Positions 36,601 through 47,813 are shown, numbered from the stretch's first letter. The stretch: 64,000 nt of DNA from Lineolata rhizophorae (GCA_010093515.1 MU001671.1:928808-992807), one strand, 5' to 3'. Notes: generated by a model not told the origin, from the letters alone. Numbers and translations: made by a program.

Positions 36601-37710
36601 CGTCGCACTACCGCCGCCGTTCGCCACGACCGGTGCGCCGGCTGGCCTTCCACCTCCTCCAGGCGCGCCGCCGGTAACTCCGCCGTTTCCGCTGCTGCTC
36701 TGGGCAGCGCCACCGCCAATCGTCGCGATCTCCTGCAGCTGGTCGCGGAATGCGCGTACGGCGTTATCGGAGCCCTCGCGCAAGTCGGGTCTCACGGCAG
36801 CCGCAGCGCACGGCGCCGCAGTAGCAGCACCAGTAGCGCCACCGGGGCCGGCAGCTGGACCAGCGCTACCGATGACGACGGGAGTCGCGCCAAAGTGAGG
36901 CACGGCGGGGCCACCGGCGAGGGGTGCCGCAATGGAGCCGGCGTCGGTCTCGTCATCTGCGGCGCGCGCCGAGGCGCTGTCATCTGGGCGGAGAGACTCC
37001 TTCTCGTCTAGCATGGCGAAGGTTGTTGCACCCGAAGTAACGCTCTTTGCGCCGTCGTCGATGACGCTGGCAGCCTTGGCGGCCGAGCCGCACGAGGACC
37101 CGTGTGATGCGGTGTCGTCCGTGGCGGTGGCATCCGACGCCGTAGGCTGCGTCGTCGTGGTTTGTAAGGCTGCGTCCTCTGCTGCCGCACGGGACGGAGC
37201 CGCTGTTGCCTTGGTCGCCACTGTAGCGAGCGGGGCGGGCTGTTCGAGGTTCGATTGTGAGCCGCAGCCGCCATCGCCATCCTTTCTTAATTCCGCACAA
37301 GCTGACGGTTGCTCACTCGGCATGACCACCGGTTGCTTCGGTCGCATGGCGATGTTCGGGATCGACGCCTTGGTTGGCGGCGGAGGCGACTGCTGCTTCA
37401 CTGGGGATTTGTCCCCAGCACCGTTGCTATTAGAGATGGCAGCAGAAGCATCCACCACAGAGGGTTTCTCAGCGCCCGGATTATGGGGTTTGTAATTAGA
37501 GGCGGCCACCTATAGGTAAGAAACACAGGTTAGAAAATGGTCTCGCTCAAAGCGAAGCCGAGAGAACCGGTGAGGATCAGGAAGCAAAGGTGAAAGGATG
37601 GTGATGCGTAGATGTGACATCGACCACCATTTCAGCAAATTGCACTGGGGGTATCTCGGTTCGAATCAGGATAGGATGGTATATACCTTGGCAAAAGAAG
37701 GCTTCAACAT
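33632..37710 (-). CDS. R3H and SUZ domain RNA-binding protein with long low-complexity tail
   Basis: Probable cytoplasmic RNA-binding protein, 1248 aa if the weak donor below is used. Exon 1 is 24 nt (37687-37710, MLKPSFAK). Exon 2 is 36197-37509, exon 3 starts at 36107 and exon 4 is 33632-35913. The first 440 residues are Ala/Gly/Pro-rich and end in VLKLEQDIIDFINNSN. Exon 3 is an R3H domain (LPSCNSFYRMLAHRLATYYS, LEHPTDDSLKAVRLLKR). A SUZ motif comes next (KKIMRRGGD through REEKEARYREARQRIFG), then about 600 residues rich in Gln, Gly, Pro, Asn and Tyr. R3H-SUZ order matches yeast Rbs1 and animal R3HDM1/2. The exon 3 end is problematic. The strong GTAAGT donor (exon end 35964) leads to an immediate stop, while only the weak GTCCCA donor (exon end 35980) keeps frame, so either alternative splicing or a base error is present. 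Confidence 0.85.
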
Positions 37711-39336
37711 GGCTGATCCAGCTTGGCCAGATGCCATACCTCAAATGCGTGAAAAGTTGGGCTTTCCTTTTCTTTGAGTGCTCTGGAATAGAAACGACTG
37801 TCCCTTCGGGCCAAGCAAGGGAGGAAAAAAGAGGCCCGGATTCCTTAGGATTTCGAGCGGAAAAAGTCAGAGCTCGCCAACTCCGGGGGAGATGGCGGGA
37901 TCAAGGCAGAACGACACGAGCTTTGCCGGCCACGGAGGTGGACCGCGTCAGGGATTCACCCCAAGGAGGGGATGTGGAAGAAAATGGACGGAGAGAGGCA
38001 AGATTCCCAGGCCGAAGCGACAGTCTGCTGCTTGCACAGGTGAGCGAAGTGCCCGACGTGCTCGCTGATATGCGCGGCAACGCTTAAACAGCGCCTGGGG
38101 TTGGATGCTTCTTCTCGGCTCTCCCCTCCGCTGCTGTCCTCGTCGAGGAAAAAAAAGATGTATGATTAAAAGGAAAACCAGACAAAGGCTCAGGAACCAG
38201 AGCGGTCAGAAAACGCCGGAGACAGCACCGCGGCTGCAAAGCTGGACATGGTTGGGTCGCGCGAACATGCAAGAGGGAAAGGTTCCTCGGGTAGGCACGA
38301 TGCGTTCGGATTTGCGCGGTAGGCGAGGCGGCGCCGGGAGGTGAAGGTGAAGGAGGAGAAAGAGGAGTAGCGCGGGCGCGGCGGGCAGAAAAGTGGCGTG
38401 TGTGTTGGTTGCTGGCGCGGACACGGCGCTGCTGTGCGTGGTTGGTGCGTGGTACGGCGAGGCAGCCGGCGCAGGCCCACCGGACCGCGGGATCAGTCAG
38501 TGCTCGATGTGTGGAGGACGGACAGCCACGCCCAGCAACGACGGAGCGCCACGACAAGCCGGTGCCGCGGCCACCAGCGCAGAAGTGGAGGGGAAGAGGG
38601 TATTGTTGGGGCCGCCGGGCGCTGGCTTTGTTCTCGCCTTTCCCTGCGGAGCGCACTCGAGGCAAGACGAGCTGGCGTCGTTGTAGAGGAATCGGTGAGA
38701 ATTGTATCGGAAAGGAACCGATCAAGCGAGCGAAAATCGTACGGGGAGCCCCTGAGCGTAAGCTCAGTACCCCATTGCATACGCATATAAAACGTTAATT
38801 ACAAGCTTACCGAGCTTTACATCGCACTACGCATCGGCCCACTCGCCGACACCTGCCTCGGGCATTGCGGCGCGCGCTAGCATCCGCAATTTACAAGTGT
38901 TTTAGCTTTTACCTCAGCAGAGCCCGTAACTTGGTGGCACTCGCGGCTTGTCTCGCTCCTGCTGGCGCTCCCTGCCTGCCGGCCCAGCAATTACTTTTCG
39001 CCGCGGCGGAGCTCGCCCAGCTTCCATCCAACACGTTCACAGTCCACATCCTTCCCTCCTAACGAGAACTTCGTAGCTTTTTCTATCCCACCTGCCCTGG
39101 TCCGGTCCACAATCTCTCTGTCCCGCGCGTCCCAAACGCGCAGCCAACAGCCCGGCTGCACTCATCACATCCAGGGGTGAAGCTCGCGGACGTCGGGACA
39201 GCCCAGCAGCGACAGGTGCCTGGTTGCCTGCCGAAGGCTCTCTCGACAGCCTTCGCCCACCGCAACTCGCCTTGCAGCAGCAGCCATACCCACGTCCCCG
39301 TGCAGGCGAAGAGAAAGGAAAAATACAACCCACCCT
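37711..39336. other. Divergent promoter region between R3H/SUZ and ZCCHC10-like genes
   Basis: About 1.6 kb, GC-rich between 38080 and 39330. Long overlapping frames of Arg/Ala/Gly character occur on both strands here, none with a domain or consistent splicing. I regard them as chance. The leaders of both divergent genes probably lie inside. Confidence 0.55.
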
Positions 39337-40807
39337 ATGAACCGGTATCCGCGCAGCGGCCGATCCAAGGCCACCGCCTCGACCCTGTGCCAGAAGTGCC
39401 TGAAACGAGATACGTACCCTCCCCTCCCTCTTTCCCTGGACGTCACTAACCTACTCCGTACGGCACTACAGCTACGAATGCAAAGCCTCCGTGCAGGAGC
39501 GCCCCTACGCGGCGCGCCCCTCGCGCACCCAGCAGCTCTTTAACCCAGCGCTCGCCCCTAAGCTGTCCTCGGACGCGCCGCCCGGCGATGACGACGATCT
39601 GCTACGAAAGAAAGGCGTCGCGGACGCGCAGCTTAAGAAGGCGGCCGACGAGAGGCGGCGCGACCACGACGGTGACGTCAAGCTCGACTCTGACTCCGAC
39701 CTTGGCGAGGGCTATGGTCGCGACGACGAACACGCCAAGCGACATCGCCGTCGAGCCGATTCCATAGCCTCCACCCGATCCTCCTCGTCCTCGTCGTCCA
39801 TCGAAACAATCTCAACCAACCGCTCCGCATCGCACTCGCGTTCCCGCAACCACGATACTAACGATACCTACATACACTCGCAACAACAAGACGCACTTCC
39901 AACTCGCCCATCCCACCACGCCCAACATCACCACACTTCCTCCCGCAAACGCCGCCGTCGCTCCTCCTTCTCTTCGTCCTCAACGTCCTCTTCCCGTTCC
40001 CCGGCCCGCAATACCCGCCGCCGTCGCGCCTCCCTCAGCCCCGTCCAGCGCGGCCGCCGCCCCACGCGCTCCGTCTCCGCCGTCTCGTCCGCGCGCCGCA
40101 CGGAACAGCACGGCGCCGGAGGAGCGCCCGCGAGACGCGAGACGCGCAGCCGGAGCAGGAGCGGCATACGCGGACGGCGCGCGCCGGCAAGGCGGCGCCG
40201 GAGCAGCGTCATCAGCAGCACGTCCGCGTCCATGTTGTCCGACGAGAAAGGCCGCGGAGCGGGCAGGGATGGGAGGAGCGCGAGGAACGGCACGGCGACG
40301 AGCCGCGGCGATGGTTTCGCTGGCAAAGGCAGCGCATATCGTAGCTCGGGCGCGCGGAGGCTGTCGCCGTCTCCCGACCCTGCATCCCCGGACCCTCCGC
40401 CGGCCCGGAGCTACGATCGCGATCGCGACCGCAGCCGCAGCCGTAGACGCAGTCGCAGCCGTAGCCGGAGCAGGAGCCCGAGCTTTGCGCGCCGCGGGCC
40501 GCGCTGGCAGTCGAGAAGTCGGAGTCGGAGCTGGACGCCGTATGCGCATCGGGAGGGACGGAGAGGTGGTGGTAGTAATTGGAGAGGCGGGAGGAGGGGC
40601 GGGGGAGCAAGGGAGGAGAGGAATGGATTTGGCTTTGGGAGAGGGAGGAGGGACGACTATAGGAGAGGGGATGGCGGCAGTGGGGGGGCGAGGGAAGCGG
40701 AGAATGGCGGTATGGGCCAGAGAGAGAGGAGTTTAAGTCCGTATAGTAAGAGGGTGGCTATGACAAGGGCAATGAGGGGCGGCGCTGGTGGTGGTGGGGG
40801 TTGGTAG
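39337..40807 (+). CDS. ZCCHC10-like zinc-knuckle protein with RS-rich tail, AT-AC intron proposed
   Basis: Nuclear zinc-knuckle protein similar at its N-terminus to ZCCHC10, with an SR-protein-like tail that suggests splicing or RNA work. With the proposed AT-AC intron (39410-39461, 52 nt) exons 39337-39409 and 39462-40807 give 472 aa. The join reads STLCQKCLKRGHYSYECKA, a perfect C-x2-C-x4-H-x4-C knuckle of the family, followed by QERPYAARPSRTQQLFNP as in relatives. The GT-AG alternative (39414-39471) is also in frame but gives CLKRDTYEC and loses the His. After about residue 90 come Ser runs, Arg-rich blocks and a long RS-dipeptide stretch (DRDRDRSRSRRRSRSRSRSR), then Gly/Arg-rich repeats. 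The family and knuckle are firm. The splice choice is inference. Confidence 0.85.
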
Positions 40808-41444
40808 GGTAAGGCTGTGGGTAGGCGTGGTTGGGTTGTACCGTTAAGGGTTTTCGGACTTGGGGACGGGGTTGGGGAGGTTTGGATAGAGGTGTCGGCC
40901 GGAAATTGTGAAGAATGCGTGTGAGGGAGGATTTGAAGGTTGTTTGAGAGTTGTAAAATTGACCATCGGGGTCTGCTTTTCTGTGTGTCGTGTACGGAAC
41001 CCGGGGACTGAAGCTCAAATTGCGATGAGGGAGTGCGTAATGGGGTGGATTACCTGGGGAAGGAACGCTCCCGCCAAAAGCGCTTTTAGTGTCTTGTGGT
41101 CTTTGCGGGTTGTTGGTCTGTACATATATTCTTATTCAACATTGAGGTACCATTCACGGATTGCAATGCTGTAAGTGCCTGCTATTATCCGTCCTATGCA
41201 TGAACCCGCTCTACCTAATTGTGCGTAGGAGGGAGCTCCCAGGTATCATTCTAGCCCTCCACCGTAAGCAGTGAACTGGGCATCCTTAATTCCACGCGAA
41301 AAGCCCGATTAGGAACCTGTTTTACATCCATTCAAACAACATAATTGGCCTAACTCCGTGTTTTTGCACCAGCCCGCATGGCCTACCCCATCCAAAGTTC
41401 CAAAAACTAGCCTCTGTAACCCAGCCCAAAAATGCTCACCCGAT
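40808..41444. other. Intergenic between convergent ZCCHC10-like and CWF18 genes
   Basis: About 640 bp of 3' flanking sequence for both genes. No gene or RNA seen. Confidence 0.6.
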
Positions 41445-42290
41445 TTATAGCGCATCCCGCATAGCGTCATCCTCCTCCTCCCTATCCCTCGCCGCATCCT
41501 CCTCATCCTCTCGCTCCCTCACATGCATTGCCTCAACCAACATGGCACCCTCCATCTCGGCGTCTCCACCCTTTCCTCCTGGCACCGACGCCGCCGCCGC
41601 TGTGACCGCTGACACGCCACCGCCCTTGACTCCGGCTGCCGCCTTCCTCCCCTCCACCCTCTCCCTCACCAACCGCGCAATCGCGTTCTCCGTTCTCGGC
41701 CCCAGCACCGCCATTTTCCGCTCCATCTCCCTCTTCAAATCCCAATTCGGCTTCTTAGGCCGAAGTTTAAACAGGTCGAGGCCGCCCGCGCCGTTGGCGG
41801 CGGCAGCAGTCTCCGGCGCTCCGGCGGCAGCGGTGGCGCTCGAGTCTTCCTCCTCCGCGGCTTGCTGGGCATGCACCGACGCGGCGAGCTGCGCGGCCAG
41901 CTGCTCGGCTGTCGGCTGCGTCGAGAGCGTCTGCGGCTGCGCCTCGAAGCCAAGCTTCGGGCCGTGCGTCGCGATGTCGAAGTTGCGGCCGGAGAGGTAG
42001 CGCACTGTTTCCTCGGCATCTGCTCGTGATTCCGTCGGCGCTGCGGCTTGTTGCTCGTCCTCGGGCCCGGTGGTGGTGAGCGCACTCGGGTCCGTTTCAT
42101 CGGAGGGTTTTGTCAGGGATACCGGGGGGGCGACGTCGTTGTCATCGTCGTCGAAGGCTGGCGCGGGGGGTGCAAGGGAGGTGGACACATCGGTGTCAGG
42201 CTCAGGTTGCTTGCGCTTGAGGGAGCGGAGTTGAGCGAGGCGGGCTTTGCGCTCTTCGGCAGCGGCGTTGAGGGTTGCGTGCGAGGCCAT
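41445..42290 (-). CDS. Pre-mRNA splicing factor CWF18 (CCDC12 family)
   Basis: Component of the activated spliceosome associated with the NineTeen complex. Single exon, 281 aa. The N-terminal helix MASHATLNAAAEERKARLAQ, LRSLKRKQ and the core LDLFKLRPKKPNWDLKREME, RKMAVLGPRTENAIARLVRE are the two conserved blocks of the cwf18 family. Between them is a low-complexity acidic/Ala/Gln linker longer than in yeast relatives, with a conserved-looking YLSGRNFDIATHGPKLGFEA segment. The C-terminus is strongly acidic (EREDEEDAARDREEEDDAM). It is divergent from MIC12. The start is the first ATG and matches the family N-terminus. Confidence 0.93.
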   Translation of the reverse strand: MASHATLNAAAEERKARLAQLRSLKRKQPEPDTDVSTSLAPPAPAFDDDDNDVAPPVSLTKPSDETDPSALTTTGPEDEQQAAAPTESRADAEETVRYLSGRNFDIATHGPKLGFEAQPQTLSTQPTAEQLAAQLAASVHAQQAAEEEDSSATAAAGAPETAAAANGAGGLDLFKLRPKKPNWDLKREMERKMAVLGPRTENAIARLVRERVEGRKAAAGVKGGGVSAVTAAAASVPGGKGGDAEMEGAMLVEAMHVREREDEEDAARDREEEDDAMRDAL

Positions 42291-42829
42291 GTTTTCCTCT
42301 TGTTTTGAGGTTGTGAGGAGTGTTTCTGCGCACAGCTGGCAGCTATTTCCAGATTCCCCGGGCTACTCGTGAGGCGGCAATAGATGCTAGACGCTAAAGG
42401 CTTCGGGGCAAAGGTCCGGAGCGGGATAGGCGAAATTTGAGATACAGGGTTACGAGGGTAAGGTAGGATCTGAGCGCGTATACGGAGTATGCGAGTGGGA
42501 AGTATATGAGATCTCCTGCAGGCCGAAAGAGTTGTTCGTTGGTTTGTAGCTGGCGTGGGTGGTTGGTCTGCAGTAGCTTGAGAGATGATCGGGAGTATTT
42601 TCTGCCACCGCCTTTGATTTCTTCGAGAACTACTGCCATCTATTGCCATCCCCAGTTGTCAGGCGCTAACAAGCGCATTGTCATGCGCACAAGCTTCAAA
42701 CACTCGCGCGTATTTAAATACGGTACTACCGAGGATATTTGCCCGAAAGGTTTTGCGGTTTTGAGACCGTAATTGCGTCTGCTCCGGATAGCACGCTAAA
42801 GCACGACCTGCGTGTGCTTGCTGTCAGCC
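42291..42829. other. Divergent promoter region between CWF18 and MIC12
   Basis: About 540 bp shared by two divergent housekeeping genes. No clear TATA box. No gene seen. Confidence 0.6.
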
Positions 42830-43309
42830 ATGGGCTTCACCACTGGTTTCGTATGTCGTCACGTCTCCAGTTCTTGCGCAGCGTACTCCAGCTTGCGTAT
42901 CGAATATGAAAGGAGCAGTAATTAAATACACAATGCTCAAGCTAACATTGCCTGAATTCAGCTAGGTGGATTTACCCTTACTACCTCTCTCCTCTACCTG
43001 ACCATAGCACTCCACCGCAACAACCGCGTCTCGCAAGCGCTCGCGCTCCGCCAATCCAGCCAGACTCTAAACGATATCGTCGAGCCGCCGCCAGCACTTC
43101 CACCACCACCGTCAGCCCGTGTCGCGCGCCCTTCGCTCGTCGAGACCGCCAAGGACAAGTGGAACGCCGAGGTAGAAACCCTGGTCAGGAAAGTATACGA
43201 CACGGATTGGAATCAAGTACGTGAGCAGGCAGAGGATAACGTTGGAGCTGTGTGGAGAAAGATTAAGGATCTAGGGAAAGAGACCAAGGAAGAGGGGGAG
43301 AAGAGGTGA
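42830..43309 (+). CDS. MIC12: MICOS subunit MIC12 (AIM5)
   Basis: Inner-membrane subunit of the MICOS complex that shapes mitochondrial crista junctions. 122 aa from two exons: 42830-42850 (MGFTTGF, 21 nt) and 42962-43309, with a 111-nt intron. The joined N-terminus MGFTTGFLGGFTLTTSLLYL, TIALHRNNRVSQAL carries the single membrane span and basic flank of the Mic12/Aim5 family. A Pro-rich linker (EPPPALPPPPSA) precedes the conserved VETAKDKWNAEVETLVRKVY, DTDWNQVREQAED block. The length fits the family. The acceptor is ambiguous between gaattcag (42961) and gctag four bases later. Only the first keeps frame. Confidence 0.92.
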
Positions 43310-43946
43310 TGGGGTAAGAAGACTGAAAGAGTGAAGGGGAGGGATACTTGGCCAGCAGCGATGAGGAAGGCTGATCTGAGACGCAGAAAGGGGCAGTGGG
43401 ATACCCGAGTTTCAATATCGCAATCGGGCGTGTTCCTTAGACTTCCGTTGGTTAACATAGTGTATGAGGTACTTGGACATAATTTCCTTTCTGTAGGATC
43501 AGAGCGATTGTTTCGACCAACTGTACCATGTTTACTTAACAGCCCCATCCACAGCGTCACTAGCGTAGACAACTATTTCATTGAAGAACTATCTGGCTGC
43601 CGGCTAAGCTATTCTAGCAACGAAGTGTGGAGCCAACGCAAAGCACTTACGGCCGACCATTCCGTGATTACTAACCGTGGAGGAAATAGTAGCCCCTCCA
43701 CCCTATCCGCCAAAAACTTGTCTAGGAAACGTTCTTGCTAACGGACGGGATGGTAACTTCAACTATAAGAATGTGTCTCATCTCTCCCAGAGGAGACTGC
43801 CATGATCTTCCTGCGACATCCTTAAGCAGCAGCAAGTCCAGGGTCCACCCAATCTGTCACCAGTCCTTCGGCTGATTTCCTACCTATTTCACGTTCATAG
43901 ATCTACATTCCAGTCTCAGAGAAATCTAACAAGCACCAAATCCACC
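43310..43946. other. Intergenic between MIC12 and the tautomerase gene
   Basis: About 640 bp. An open frame at 43331-43741 lies directly downstream of MIC12, has no motif and is probably untranslated sequence. Confidence 0.55.
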
Positions 43947-44426
43947 ATGCCTTTGTGGCGCCTTTACCACCCGGATACCATCCTCAATACCCCGGAAGAG
44001 AAGTCCATCATCGCCTCCAAAATCACCTCCATGTATACCGCCGTCGGGCTGCCAGCTTTCTACGTCGTCGTGCTGTTCTGGCCACTCCCCGCGACCAACA
44101 TCTACATCGGCGGGCACCCCAGCATCGTGTCGTCGCCGTCGCACCCGCCCACGGCAGCCGGGGCGGCCCCACCTTTCGTCCGCTACGTCGCAAGTAACAT
44201 AGCCCGCAAGTTACCAGGGCCGGAAGCGCATCAGAGGTTCATGAAGAGAGTGAACGATACCCTAGGCACGGTCATGCTGGAGAAGGGCTGGGATTGGGAG
44301 ATACATTTCGATGAGACGGAGAGGGAGCTGTGGAGGATTAGCGGGTTGAAAGCGCCGCCAACAGGCAGCGAGGAGGAAAGATTGTGGAGAGAGGAGAACA
44401 AGGCCATACCATGGGAGAAACTATGA
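43947..44426 (+). CDS. Tautomerase-superfamily protein (cis-CaaD-like)
   Basis: Single exon, 159 aa. The protein starts MPLWRLYHP, so Pro-2 would be exposed as the catalytic base after Met removal, the signature of the tautomerase superfamily. A beta-alpha-beta unit follows (LNTPEEKSIIASKITSMYTA, VGLPAFYVVVLFWPLPATNI), then a second unit with FVRYVASNIARKLPGPEA and ERELWRISGLKAPPTGSEEE. The length and the duplicated unit fit the cis-3-chloroacrylic-acid-dehalogenase-like branch common in fungi, annotated as putative oxalocrotonate tautomerase. The natural substrate is unknown. Soluble and probably cytosolic. The context aatccaccATG is good. Neighbours do not form a degradation cluster. Confidence 0.85.
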   Translation: MPLWRLYHPDTILNTPEEKSIIASKITSMYTAVGLPAFYVVVLFWPLPATNIYIGGHPSIVSSPSHPPTAAGAAPPFVRYVASNIARKLPGPEAHQRFMKRVNDTLGTVMLEKGWDWEIHFDETERELWRISGLKAPPTGSEEERLWREENKAIPWEKL

Positions 44427-45345
44427 GCAACTTGAACAAGGTGCGAGTAGGATCGAGAATTGGCAACGATAAACTGCGTTCAATGATGGGAAGCAATCTA
44501 GGTGACTTGGGAAGGAAATCTCGACATAGGATTCAAATTGGCAAATGACAGAATTGGTTTCTCCATTCAGTACCTATGTCGTGCAGCTTCGCCGAGCCCT
44601 CTTCGCCTCTTTTCCGCAGCCAAGGTTCGCGATACGACTGAGTTAATGCCCTGGCAACGCTCTGAGAAAGCCCATGATCGTAAATGACCAATCCGATTCA
44701 TCGACTATGGTCATAGGGTTGTTGTCCGCCTCAATTCTCCACGGTGCTGTGCGCTGCTCGACGGACAGAATACTTGGTTCACTTAACAATGTAGACCATT
44801 GGACCAAGACTCGATGTCAATCCTAGAGCACTCAAAAGGACTAGACGGTAGTTTTTTCACTTGTCTACCAAGCCTCTTAGATAGTCAGGGATGATCAAAT
44901 GGCGTGAGAGGCGGGATCCGCTGGCGAGCACGGCCTTGCAGTGACCGACTTGGCAGATGGTGAGGTGCAGATGATGCCGTCATCAAAGCCGACCTCGCGC
45001 GTTCGCGTCCCGGCTCGGCCCCGAGGGGCCGAGGATGCGGGAAGAACACAACAACTAGACATTGCTTTGCCGTCTTCTTATTCGTCCGTGAGGTTCGTAG
45101 CCTACTTTCTTCAGTATAGTATATGTTACTACCTAATGCCTACCTATTATTCAGCTCTGCAAGATCTTATTCAGTGTAGCTCTCCGTTCTAAGTTTTTGA
45201 TGTTTCCGCCTGTGAACACTAGGTATATAGGGCTGGCTCCGCGCAGCCCAATCCAGCCCCCACTTCGCAACAATCGAACGACACGAACTCCACTTCCTCA
45301 ACTTGAGCAGAACTCGATTCCAAGTCGGCAATTGTTACCTCCGCG
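44427..45345. other. Intergenic, DUF1857 gene promoter
   Basis: About 0.9 kb. A TATATAG lies at 45224-45230, 116 bp before the DUF1857 start codon. No other gene or RNA seen. Confidence 0.6.
45224..45230 (+). promoter_or_regulatory. TATA-like box of the DUF1857 gene
   Basis: TATATAG on the plus strand about 116 bp upstream of the ATG at 45346, followed by a pyrimidine-containing leader. Position fits a fungal core promoter. Confidence 0.5.
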
Positions 45346-45906
45346 ATGCCTACCACAGTCAACGTCACGTACACCGCCAGGGTGAATCCCGACGGCGAGC
45401 AAACAGTCATGAGCCATGGCCAACTATGGAGAGCCATGATTGAGAAGGTCAAGAACCCGATGATCTTCGTACCGATCAAGGAGTGTAAAGTTTTGGAGGA
45501 AACGGAGACCAGCATTACGCGCGAGGTGGTGTTCCAGCCCGGTGTAGGTCCACCGCCGGAGAAACAGCCGGTCAAGGAGGTGTGCAACTTGTGGGCCCCA
45601 ACGCAGGTACGCATATAAGTTCCATTCGGGGAATCCTAGGGCCTTGAATTTCAGTTCCTGATGCTGGCGCAGGTCGACTTTCACCAGCCCGACGGTTCTC
45701 TGGTTCAAAATATCATCTCTCGCGGCTCTACGCTTGCGGACACCGACTTGTACCTGACCTACGCGTTTCACTGGGTGCGGCCGGATGTCGAACCCGGGAC
45801 GCAGGCGGAGGCCGATGCCATTGACGAGTATACTAAAATGTCAAGAACGGCCGTCGAGGGCAGCATTGAGGGCGCCCGCAAACTGGTTGCGGCTGGCAAG
45901 CTTTGA
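45346..45906 (+). CDS. DUF1857 family (SRPBCC-like, AtaL-type) protein
   Basis: A 164-aa protein from exons 45346-45606 and 45673-45906, joined at phase 0 across a 66-nt intron (gtacgc donor, gcgcag acceptor). Strands and helices follow the SRPBCC/Bet v 1-like fold expected for DUF1857: VNVTYTARVNPDGEQTVMSH, GQLWRAMIEKVKNPMIFVPI, KECKVLEETETSITREVVFQ, PVKEVCNLWAPTQVDFHQPD, GSLVQNIISRGS and TDLYLTYAFHWVRP. The C-terminal helix TKMSRTAVEGSIEGARKLVA closes the fold. The family includes AtaL of the acetylaranotin cluster and many unclustered fungal copies with no known role. No biosynthetic genes lie nearby, so I assign no pathway. Confidence 0.87.
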
Positions 45907-47813
45907 GCGCAAGGAGATGCGTCCAGCGAGCCTGGCCAAATATGTAGCTTAGGATGTTATCGTATAATGCAAGATGACAATTCAGTATAAAAATGTAAAT
46001 GGGAAGCTAACCGGTAATGCGCCTAGCTTTAACAATCAAGTAGGCAAAGCCAGATACGCACTCGGATTTTATGGCTCGAGCTCTGCCAGCTTACACCCAT
46101 AGTATCTGAGTAGAGCACTCAAGATTTTCTCATACATGTCGTTCCCAGTAATTTCATTTCCTTCCGCTAAACCGATTTCCCTCTAGGTTGTCTGCGTCCT
46201 TAATCTAGCTGTTCGATTCAGTGTTAACTACATAGGCCCACACAGATTTTGTTCCGCTCCACCGGGGATTTCGAGCATGAATGAGCGTCCAGGAATATAA
46301 TCTTGCCTTGGCCAAATTCCAGGAATTTGACGTCCTTCCTATCACGGAATTTGCCCATTCACCACGTCAACACGATCGAAATCCGGGGATTTTTGAGATT
46401 CCCACATTTTGTCTCTATGGTCTATGCAGAGTGCCATTCTAGAAATATACTCAGTAGAATCCTGAACATTGCTCTACAGGATCATCGTATGTCTCTCTGT
46501 TCTCCTAGTTTGTTCTATTTTGCTTCTCGAATCGGCCGCGAAGTACTATGGTGTATACGTACATTTTAAATAGCGAGAATCCCGAGTCGAGAGATCTAGC
46601 ATGAAGCTCAAGTCACGCCGGCCTGTTACCAGGACCAAGCGCATCAGAGGATCTACAAGTAGAGTGATCTGTTCGGCCGCGATGCAGGACAATGTTTTGG
46701 TCCTTGGAGCCACTACTAGTGGCCTCTCCTTCCTTAACGCGACACACCAGGGCTAACAAAATGAGTCGTAAAATAAAGATCAGGATGTTTTTGGAGAAGC
46801 CATTGACTTATCTGCCGGTAGCCTGTAGTGTGATAGGTGTCGCATACGTACTCATTACACTGTATCCAAAGCGGGAACTGTGAGGTAAGAGGTATTTCTT
46901 ATCTTTGCTGTAATATTTCATTTGACACTCTTATGAGTGCGTGGATTCGTAAAGATATAAATATTGTGAAGATGACAGGCTCATGAAGTTCTGAACTGAT
47001 ATTAATGTCGAATGGACTACCTGGGAATGGCTTCTTTTAGGCCTGTCTAATGCTCCGCGTCCTTGCCTCTAGATGCCGAAGATTCAACAGTGTCCAAGAC
47101 ACATTGGAAATGTTTATGCCCTACAGTGCAGATCTTCACTTCGTTACGGAACAGCAAGCGTTCCACTTTCTTCTGCTAAGTGCCACTATTCAATAACACA
47201 GGAACGCATAGTTGAGAGCATACCAGAATATCTAATGTCTTAGTCTGTAGCTTGCAAGAACTGATGATTCTAATTTTCTGAGACAAGGACGATTCCCGCC
47301 TGCTTTGGTCAAAGACAGGCCATCTGGTCTATGGTCCAGATTTATCGAGATCTTGGCACGACCCAGGTAACAACTGGCCCAACAGAAGGATCTTGCTCGG
47401 GACACGAGACATTCCAGTTGTTGATGCGTCTGTGCGCCCAAGAAACATTTATGACGAAGTTTCACACGGCCCCGCCAGGGGTTGGGCAGAGGACCGTGTG
47501 GCTGGTGCTGGGCGGGGGTGGCACCAGCGGTACCAGCGGCACCAGTGGCCGGGCTAACGCCAAGACTTTGCGATGTGGCTGACCGCTTGCTCCGACTCTC
47601 CAGTTCTCTTTCTCCTGCGGAGTTAGGCCTCCACGCTGCTCAAATCCCACCTCGTTCCCGTCGCTTCTTTTGCTTTCTTCTCTTCCTCACGCTCGTGTCT
47701 AGCTTGCACACCCGCACACTGACGTTCGGCCGCAGTCTGTCGCAAGATTAACTAAAGTCGCTACTGCGACGTCGCTAGTTCTTCGCGTCCATCTCCCCTC
47801 ATCCGACGGCGCA
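45907..47813. other. Intergenic, upstream region of the NCBP3-like gene
   Basis: About 1.9 kb, AT-rich to about 47470. It contains a 9-bp tandem repeat of about three units near 47519-47549. A short frame ending at 46883 could encode one membrane span but lacks other support. No RNA gene seen. Confidence 0.55.
47519..47549. repeat. Short tandem repeat, 9-bp unit of about GCACCAGCG, 3 copies
   Basis: Three adjacent near-identical 9-mers (gcaccagcg, gtaccagcg, gcaccagtg), about 265 bp upstream of the NCBP3-like start codon. A minor local duplication. Confidence 0.6.

Noticed and set aside
37620-37690. GGTTCGAAT box on the plus strand inside an intron, possible tRNA
   Set aside because: No A box at the right distance and no cloverleaf pairing.
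38084-38798. Several frames over 90 codons on both strands upstream of the R3H/SUZ gene
   Set aside because: Mutually overlapping, low-complexity, in GC-rich promoter DNA.
43331-43741. 136-codon frame just after MIC12
   Set aside because: No motif and directly inside the expected 3' untranslated region.
46692-46883. Short frame with one hydrophobic segment
   Set aside because: Single hydrophobic stretch is weak evidence; no promoter or family support.
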